DNA from: Enterovibrio sp. JCM 19048
GTDB taxonomy: Bacteria > Pseudomonadota > Gammaproteobacteria > Enterobacterales > Vibrionaceae
DNA: 64,000 nt
Direction of reading: 5' to 3'
Assembly (NCBI GenBank): GCA_001310415.1
Contig: BAXE01000012.1
Coordinates: 62,001-126,000, forward strand
Below the pieces are notes generated by a model. It was not told the origin of the DNA. It saw only the letters and a program-made list of their open reading frames with translations, and made no database searches. The translations under genes and the position numbers were made by a program. This document shows positions 57,988 through 64,000 of the stretch, one piece after another; positions within the stretch are counted from its first letter, which is position 1; each line of letters begins with the position of its first letter.

Positions 57988-59147
57988 TTATTCCCAGAGA
58001 CCTGAGTAGATGCCAATCATCTCTTCAATGCTGGGAATGCGCGGGTTGTTGCCCGGCGAGCCGGATGCCATCGCCTGGTTTGCCATGGTGTGCATGGCAC
58101 TGAAAAACGCCTCCTTTGCGATGCCGAATGCTTCCGGCGTCGGGACATCAAGATCAGCATTCAGGGCGTGCAGTTCTTCCAGCAGTTTCTGGCAGGCATC
58201 CTGGTCGCCGTCGGTGATGTCCGCAACGCCCATAGCGCGGGCGCAATCCGCGTAGCGTGCAGAGGCGGCGGGAATGGAAAATGCAGTCACGGATGGCAGC
58301 AACATGGCGTTTGAGAGTCCGTGAGGAACGTGGAACAGGGCGCCAATGGGACGGCTCATTCCATGCACCAGTGCCACCGATGCGTTTGAAAAGGCAATAC
58401 CGGCAAGTGTTGCACCCAGCATCATGTCAGCGCGTGCCTGGGTATCTCCTCCATTTTTACAAACGCGGCGAAGGTTTGGCGCGATTAAACGCATTGCCTC
58501 CAAGGCGTTGTAGTCGCTAAACGGGTTACCTTTACGGCTGACATACGACTCAATGGCGTGGGTGAGCGCATCAATGCCCGTGTCTGCTGTCATCCGGGTC
58601 GGCAGCGAGTGGGTCAGCTCCGGGTCAACCAGGGCAGCAGTTGGCATAAACGATGGGCCGACGCAGAGCATTTTTTCATCGTTCCTTGCATCGGTAATGA
58701 TAGTAAAACGGGTAACTTCAGACCCTGTTCCAGCGGTTGTCGGCACCGCGATAAGGGGAATTACCGGTTCACTGACAATGCGCGGAAAGCAATAGTCGCG
58801 CATTTTCCCACCCGCACCTGCCAGCACAGACATGGCTTTGGCACTGTCTATTACGCTGCCGCCGCCCAGGGCAATCAGGCAATCAAAGTGGCCTGACCGG
58901 ATAGCGTTGACGCCTGCTCTATAGAGGTGTCTGTCGGTTCTGGAATGGTGTCATCGAAGATCTGTGTTGCGAAACCTTCCTCTACAAGCAGCGACGCAAT
59001 CCGCTCCCCCTGACCCAACGCCACCATGGTTTTGTCGGTGATGATCAGTGGCTGGCTACACCCCAGGGCGCGCACCATGGCCGGGAGTTTAACGATTGCC
59101 CCGTCGCCGATTTCCATCAGGCGGGGAAGGATAATTGAATGTGACAT
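57988..59147 (-). CDS. Iron-containing alcohol dehydrogenase (one frameshift)
   Basis: About 386 residues, Fe-ADH (group III) family. NAD-binding ALGGGSVIDSAKAM, then PTTAGTGSEVT. The metal ligands are in DTGIDALTHAIESYVS, HGMSRPIGALFHVPHG. The frame breaks near 58915; GG for G gives SIEAGVNAIRSGHFDCLIALGGGS. It oxidises or reduces an alcohol/aldehyde, probably derived from the substrate imported by the TRAP system encoded just upstream. Confidence 0.86.
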
Positions 59148-59207
59148 ATAGGCTCCTTATTTAAATTATGCAAATCAATGTGTTGAATCAATGTGTTGAA
59201 CCAATGG

Positions 59208-60566
59208 TCAGGGTGAATACACGGTTGATGGCAACCAGGTGACGATGGAAGGCATCCAAAACACGAGCGCTAGCCCCAGCAGTTGCAACAAAATAAACGG
59301 CACGACACCGCGGTAGATGTGGAACAGGTTGATCCCGGGCGGCACCACGCCTTTGAGATAGAACAGGGCAAAGCTACCGGCGGAGTCAGGAAGGACGTTT
59401 GCAGGCAGACCGCAAACAGCACGGCGAACCAAACCAGATCAAACCCCATGGCACTGACAACCGGGGCGACCAGCGGCAGGATGATGAGCGTAAGCTCAAT
59501 CCAATCGAGGAAAAAACCGAGGATGAAGGTGACAAACAGAATCGCAATCACGATGCCGTGAGGGCCAAATGGCAGGCTGGTGAGGCTCTTTCGATCAGTT
59601 CATCGCCACCCAGGCCGCGAAGGACAAGGGAGAATGCTGTCGCGCAGATGATTAGCGCAAAGATAAAGGCGGTGGTTTTGGTGGTTTCTCTGCCAACTGA
59701 GCGCAGTACATCCAGTGTCAGTCGTCCGCGCATCGCTGCAAGCAAGGTCGCGCCCAATGCACCGACTCCGGAGGCTTCCGTCGGTGTGGCAATACCCATA
59801 AAGATGGAGCCCAGCACTGCGATGATCAGTCCCGCCGTTGGCAAGGCTGCGCGAAGTGCACTGAATATCACCCGCATGCTGATAGGTTCCGCATCGTCAG
59901 ACACCGGTGCCATATCGGCACGTGTGAAACCGATGATCAGGATATAAGCCACATAAAAGGCTGCGAGCATCAGGCCAGGGAAAACCGCGCCAAGGAACAG
60001 GTCTCCGACCGAAACACCAATCCGGTCGCCCATCATTACCAGCATGATGCTGGGCGGCACCAGAATGCCAAGGGTGCCGGTTGAGGCAATCGTCCCGCAG
60101 GCGAGTTCTTTGCTGTAGCCATCGCGCATCATCATTGGCATACCGAGTACGGCCAGCAGAACCACGGAGCACCGATGATCCCGGTGGAGGCTGCGAGCAG
60201 CAGACCCACAAAGGTTACCGTTACCGCAAGTCCACCACGTACCCGACCAAACAGGCGTACCAGATTGCCCATCAGATCTTCTGCGGTGCCGGAGCGGTCG
60301 AGCATCAGTCCCATAAAGATAAACATGGGCAGGGCCACCAATACCCAGTTGGTCATGATGTCCCACATCCGCGGAACAACGAGCGATGCATAATTCCAGT
60401 CGATCCCGATAAAGGCATCAAACCATTCGTCTGCCAGCATGGCGACGGGAATAAAAATCAGGGAAATACCACACAGCACCCAAGCGACGGGAAACCCGGT
60501 AAACAGCAGAAAGATAAACAGGCTGAACATGATCAGCACGAGGATTTCATTGATTTCCATGGTCAT
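59208..60566 (-). CDS. TRAP transporter large permease, DctM type (three frameshifts)
   Basis: About 453 residues. DctM motifs: WVLVALPMFIFMGLMLDRSG, CGTIASTGTLGILVPPSIMLVMMGDRIGVSVGDLFLGAVFPGL, GIATPTEASGVGALGA and TSFLTPPV(A/G)FALFYLKGV. Frames break near 60163, 59580 and 59388; each is fixed by one added base. The TGTLGILVPPS loop and length match the subgroup often paired with organic-acid or keto-acid receptors. It lies in the operon receptor - small permease - large permease - Fe-ADH - IclR. Confidence 0.84.
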
Positions 60567-61179
60567 TACTCCCCGTGTCCAGAGCTAGTGTGCACCGCAG
60601 CCTGGGTTGTTCGCCTGGGTGAGAGAAATAGGAGGGTGAAGACACGGCTGAGGCGTGAAAGGCAGGCAACCCCCAGCAGCAAAAAGGCAAACACCAGTGC
60701 GCCTTTCATAAACCAGCGGTATGGCAGGCCTCCGGGCGCGGCAGAGACTTCGCCCAGTTCCCAGGAATAGAGAACAAACGGCAGGCCGTACCAACACACA
60801 AGCACAAGAAAAGGGAGGAGCAGGAATATCAGCCCCAGCATTTCAATCCAGGCTTTGGTGGTGGGTGAAAATTTGTCGCGCAACAGATCGACCCGCACAT
60901 GGCTGTCTGTGACCATGCAGTAGGAAAGCCCCACCAACCAGCCGAGGGCATATAAATGCCATTGCAACTCTTCAAATTCGATCCGCCCTTCTCCGAGCAG
61001 GTAACGCATCAGTACATTGGTGATGATCACCAGCATCAGCACTACCCACACCCAGGAAAAGGCGTTACAAGGTGCAGCAGGCATGTATCCAGCGCGCGGG
61101 ATAACCGTGTTTCCGGCAAGGTATCTGTCGCTGCTTCTTCCGGCAGCGTTACGGTATTGTTGGGAAGTTTGTCTTGCAT
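60566..61179 (-). CDS. TRAP transporter small permease, DctQ type (one frameshift)
   Basis: About 204 residues with four membrane segments (WVWVVLMLVIITNVLMRYLL, LYALGWLVGLSYCMV, IEMLGLIFLLLPFLVLVCWYGLPFVLY, FMKGALVFAFLLLGVACLSR). HVRVDLLRDKF is the DctQ 'HVRVD' box. The start MQDKLPNNTVTLPEEA at 61179 follows GGAGGCGC; the frame breaks near 61060, restored by one base. Its stop abuts the DctM start. Confidence 0.83.
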
Positions 61180-61256
61180 AGCGCCTCCAGCCTGAAAGCA
61201 TCCCCTGCCGTTTCCGGCGGGGGAGCAGGGGTTTCCTTTTTCAGTGGTGATGGAAA

Positions 61257-62329
61257 TTACTCAAAGTCGCGTGGCAGGTAAGCTTTCTGCTTCCACTCTT
61301 TGTAGTTGTCGCGGAATTGCTGCTGGGATTCGTAGATTTGTTTGAAATCCGGATCCGATGCGGCGATCTCATCCATCACTTCGGTAGAAGGGTGTTCAGT
61401 GCTTGCAGCAGTTCAGGGTTCAGCGTTCTTGCGGTTACGCCTTTGGCTGGAAAGCTCGCCATTACATCACCTTGCAGTGATTCACCGCGGGTAAGGGCGC
61501 GGAATGTGCCGGCTGTACAGGCCATGTCGATGGTGGCTTTGGTTGAATCAGAAAGGGCGTCCCACACATCTTTGTTCACCACAAGGTGTGAGGCAGTAAA
61601 GGTTTGGTGCCAACCGGGGAAGTAGTTGTTCTTGGCGACTTTATCGAAGCCATCAGGCTGTCGATAGCCGGCATGGAGAACTCAGACGCATCGATAGCGC
61701 CTTTTTCAAGTGCAGGGAAAATTTCACCGCCGGGCAATACGGTGACGGAAGCACCGGCTTTTTGCAGCACTTTACCGCCGATACCGGCAAAGCGGATTTT
61801 CAGCCTTTAAAATCATCCAGTGAATTGATTTCTTTGGTGAACCAGCCGCTGTCTCTGGGCCAATCACGCTGCATAGCACAGGGTGAACGCCGTGTTTTGC
61901 ATAAAGATCCTCCGCCAGTTTCTGGCCTTCACCTTCATACCACCATGTTGCGTATTCCCAAGGTTCCATGCCGAATGGGACAGCGGCAAAGAGCGCTGCC
62001 GCTGGAATTTTGCCCTGGTCGTAACCCAGCCAGGTATAGCCGGCGTCGATCTGCTTGTTTTTGATGGCTTCCGTGATACCGAAAGGCGGTACCAGTTTGC
62101 CCGGCTCGTAAACCTTGAATTTGATATTGCCATCGGTAGCACGGTCGATTTGCTCAGCGACGAGTTTGATCGGATCGCCCAGAGCAGGGAGGTGGGTGCC
62201 AAAGACTGCCTGAACTTTCCAGCGGATTTTTTCCTCAGCAATGGACGGCGCTGAAAGTACGGCTGCAATCACACCGGCAAGCAGTGCGGATGTGACTTTA
62301 TTCTGTCCTCTTAACCAGTTACTTCTCAT
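61257..62329 (-). CDS. TRAP transporter substrate-binding protein, DctP type (four frameshifts)
   Basis: About 358 residues. Signal peptide VTSALLAGVIAAVLSAPSIAEE. The DctP fold shows IRWKVQAVFGTHLPALGDPIKLVAEQI, LKIRFAGIGGKVLQKAGASVTVLPGGEIFPALEKGAIDASEF (Arg at the ligand-binding site), and ends KQKAYLPRDFE. Frames break near 61862, 61806, 61650 and 61385; CC or CCC runs with one more base give IGPRDSGWFTKEINSL and DDFKGLKIRF. The VLPGGE(I/L)FPALEKGAIDA(S/T)E signature is shared with TakP-like keto-acid receptors. Confidence 0.84.
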
Positions 62330-62379
62330 TACTCAATACCTCTGTCGTAAGGTGCCCCAATGGGCAAAATGTAAGCTTA

Positions 62380-62392
62380 TCGTTAATAACGA
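62380..62392. promoter_or_regulatory. Candidate IclR operator 1
   Basis: TCGTTA-A-TAACGA, a perfect palindrome about 50 bp upstream of the TRAP receptor start, overlapping the likely promoter. Confidence 0.5.
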
Positions 62393-62444
62393 TACGATAT
62401 TTATCATTTTACTAACATTGTGGTTTTTGCAAGTTTTTAGCTAA

Positions 62445-62465
62445 AACGATACGAAATGAATCGTT
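62445..62465. promoter_or_regulatory. Candidate IclR operator 2
   Basis: AACGAT-(9 bases)-ATCGTT inverted repeat. Shares the AACGATACGA core with the sequence at 62389-62398, so two related sites lie ~65 bp apart before the TRAP operon. Confidence 0.5.
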
Positions 62466-62829
62466 ATGTGTTTCACGTGGTGATCTGATGAGGCAGACGT
62501 CTCGCATGTGGGAATTTGGATTGTTGATCGGCTGAAAATCAGCACCTTGTGTGGGAAGAGGAAAGAACTGGAGAGGGAGGTTCGGACAGAGTGGGCAAAG
62601 ATAGGAATCAATTATGAGACATGGCTGTCGATTAATTTTTCACTTATTGAATCGATCGGTATGAGCTTCCTCGCGATGATTTTTGGCCTTGTTTTGGTCA
62701 TTTTCTGTGAATTTTTTGGTTTGCCAAAACCCCTATGACCGTCATGGCGGGATTGTTTATAACTCTATGTATCTTAAAGGCGTGCCAGTTTTTCGCTTGG
62801 GCGGGGAGGAAGGCATGAAAATCAATTGT
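62466..62829. other. Non-coding interval before nptA
   Basis: A 76-codon frame at 62508-62738 with a membrane-like end (MSFLAMIFGLVLVIFCEFFG) has no ribosome-binding site and no recognisable family; I do not count it as a gene. Confidence 0.4.
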
Positions 62830-62904
62830 CGGTCATAAACTGTACATACTGGGTTCAAATAAACGTCATAAAGCACCGTTCAGTAATATTACTGTCACAT
62901 TGCG
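62830..62904 (+). promoter_or_regulatory. Candidate PhoB-box region upstream of nptA
   Basis: Two Pho-box-like elements: CGGTCATAAACTGTACAT (62830-62847; compare CTGTCATAAAACTGTCAT) and CTGTCACATTGCG (62892-62904), whose core recurs upstream of phoX. The gene starts 50-120 bp downstream. Confidence 0.5.
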
Positions 62905-62953
62905 TTAATAGTATCCGCTTCGAACTGAAATCATTACTAGCAGGAAGTGAGTT

Positions 62954-64000
62954 ATGAGCATCCAGTCTGATGCACTACAAGGACGCCAGTCCGATACGCC
63001 AAAACGCGCGCTACAGTGGGTGACACTGATCGGCATGCTGTATCTGTTGTTGGTCTCCGTCTCCATGATTGGCAGCGGCTTTAAATGGGCAGCAGGCGAC
63101 CACGCCAAAGAGTTGTTCGAGTTTGCTTCCAACCCCGTTGCGGGCCTGATGATAGGCATCATTGGTACAGCACTTATCCAGTCTTCAAGTACTGTTACTT
63201 CAATTATTGTTGGTCTGGTTGCCGGTGGCTTGCCTGTTGAGATGGCGATACCCATGGTCATGGGTGCCAATGTAGGAACTACGGTCACCAATACCTTGGT
63301 CAGTCTTGGCCATGCCCGTTGTAAAGATGAGTTCCGCCGCGCTTTCACTGCCGCTACCGTTCATGATTTCTTCAACCTTTTCGCGGTGGCGATTTTCCTT
63401 CCTCTGGAAATAATGACAGGCTTTCTGGCAAAGATTTCTGCTTGGCTGGTATCACCGCTGATGCAGGCGGATAACCTCAGCCTGAAAAGCTTCAACTTCA
63501 TCAAGCCACTGACCAAGCCTTTGGTAAACGGCGCGAAATCAGTGTTTGATATCCTGCCGGGCTCGTTGGGCGGTATCGCACTGGTGCTGTTCGGTATTGT
63601 GCTGGTCATCGTCTCTATTACCGTTATGGGCAAGCTGATGAAAAAGCTGATGGTAGGCAAAGCCCGTGAAGTCCTGAATGGCGCGATTGGCCGCGGTCCT
63701 ATCCACGGTATTGCTTCCGGCACTTTGGTTACCATTCTGGTTCAGTCCTCATCGACCACTACCAGCCTGATTGTGCCGCTGGTCGGAACCAATGTGCTTT
63801 CAGTGCGCCAGGTTTATCCGTTTACCCTGGGTGCCAATATCGGTACCTGTATCACTGCACTGCTGGCAGCCACCGCCGTGACCGGTGCGAATGCTGTCTT
63901 TGCACTGCAAATTGCACTGGTTCACCTGTTGTTCAACATCGCGGGTATTCTGGTGATATTCGGTTTGCCGTTCTTGCGTGATTTGCCAGTGAAATGTGCG
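62954..64000 (+). CDS. nptA: Na+/phosphate cotransporter, NptA type (3' end outside window)
   Basis: 349 codons, still open at the window edge; Vibrio NptA has ~382 residues, so about 90% is present. Inverted-repeat Na/Pi symporter fold with duplicated QSSST motifs: IQSSSTVTSIIVGLVAGG (~residue 76) and VQSSSTTTSLIVPLVG (~residue 260). Each is followed by GAN(V/I)GT (GANVGTTVTNTL; GANIGTCITALL). Imports phosphate with sodium across the inner membrane, fitting a marine host. ATG 62954 follows AGGAAGTG. No frameshift in the part seen. Confidence 0.92.
   Translation, partial: MSIQSDALQGRQSDTPKRALQWVTLIGMLYLLLVSVSMIGSGFKWAAGDHAKELFEFASNPVAGLMIGIIGTALIQSSSTVTSIIVGLVAGGLPVEMAIPMVMGANVGTTVTNTLVSLGHARCKDEFRRAFTAATVHDFFNLFAVAIFLPLEIMTGFLAKISAWLVSPLMQADNLSLKSFNFIKPLTKPLVNGAKSVFDILPGSLGGIALVLFGIVLVIVSITVMGKLMKKLMVGKAREVLNGAIGRGPIHGIASGTLVTILVQSSSTTTSLIVPLVGTNVLSVRQVYPFTLGANIGTCITALLAATAVTGANAVFALQIALVHLLFNIAGILVIFGLPFLRDLPVKCA

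Noticed and set aside
390-62329. Massive pseudogenisation as in a reduced symbiont genome
   Set aside because: The breaks are single-base losses in homopolymers with full conservation on both sides, and there are no insertion sequences; sequencing error is simpler.
62508-62738. 76-codon frame with one membrane-like segment upstream of nptA
   Set aside because: No ribosome-binding site and overlaps a likely regulatory region.

Overview
The window looks like chromosomal DNA of a marine gammaproteobacterium, most likely Vibrionaceae (Grimontia/Enterovibrio/Photobacterium-like). The pointers are an asnA, rimO and NptA set close to Vibrio proteins, several TRAP transporters, VCR-like integron attC sites and an FNR-box-driven ompW. 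The genus is inference; there is no rRNA, tRNA, CRISPR array, transposase or integrase in the window. About 37 apparent single-base losses break 21 genes, and two more genes carry an ambiguous shift. In almost every case I worked out, one extra base in a short homopolymer restores a family-typical protein, so I treat these as sequencing or assembly errors and annotate whole gene spans.

Layout. 1-6.8 kb: SDR/LysR pair, secreted unknown, GH3 hexosaminidase, LysR/aldo-keto reductase pair, and a Fic toxin with a short unlisted antitoxin. 6.9-13.7 kb (minus): GNAT, then a D-glutamate/5-oxoproline operon (DUF1445 cyclase-like, TRAP dctPQM, pxpABC). 14.1-25.9 kb: DUF2235 hydrolase; a DUF559 nuclease gene bracketed by inverted palindromic repeats; LysR; AdiA/LdcA-type decarboxylase; MscS channel; DUF1840; asnA; HD-GYP; rimO. 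25.9-33.8 kb: DUF1127, GcvA-like LysR, pseudoreceiver-EAL protein, a 1179-residue RTX/beta-propeller protein, cupin. 33.9-37.2 kb: NapC-type tetraheme and HAO-like octaheme cytochromes, ompW. 37.2-43.7 kb: two LysR genes, VOC protein, degenerate metallo-beta-lactamase-fold protein, PhoX, DUF2076 protein.

43.8-50.1 kb is the accessory island. A secreted C1q-like gene is followed by a 500-bp segment duplicated 3.3 kb away. Between the copies sits an AT-rich Eco47II-like restriction-modification pair; beyond are cassette genes (SUFU domain, DUF6678, a 254-residue unknown with an HGT motif). Three attC-like sites share the same end architecture, with no integrase in sight.

50.3-64 kb: VWA lipoprotein/ECF sigma/anti-sigma-like operon; polar amino-acid (cystine-type) ABC importer; class 3 lipase; a TRAP/iron-ADH/IclR operon with candidate operators; and the start of nptA. 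phoX and nptA share an upstream motif resembling a PhoB box.
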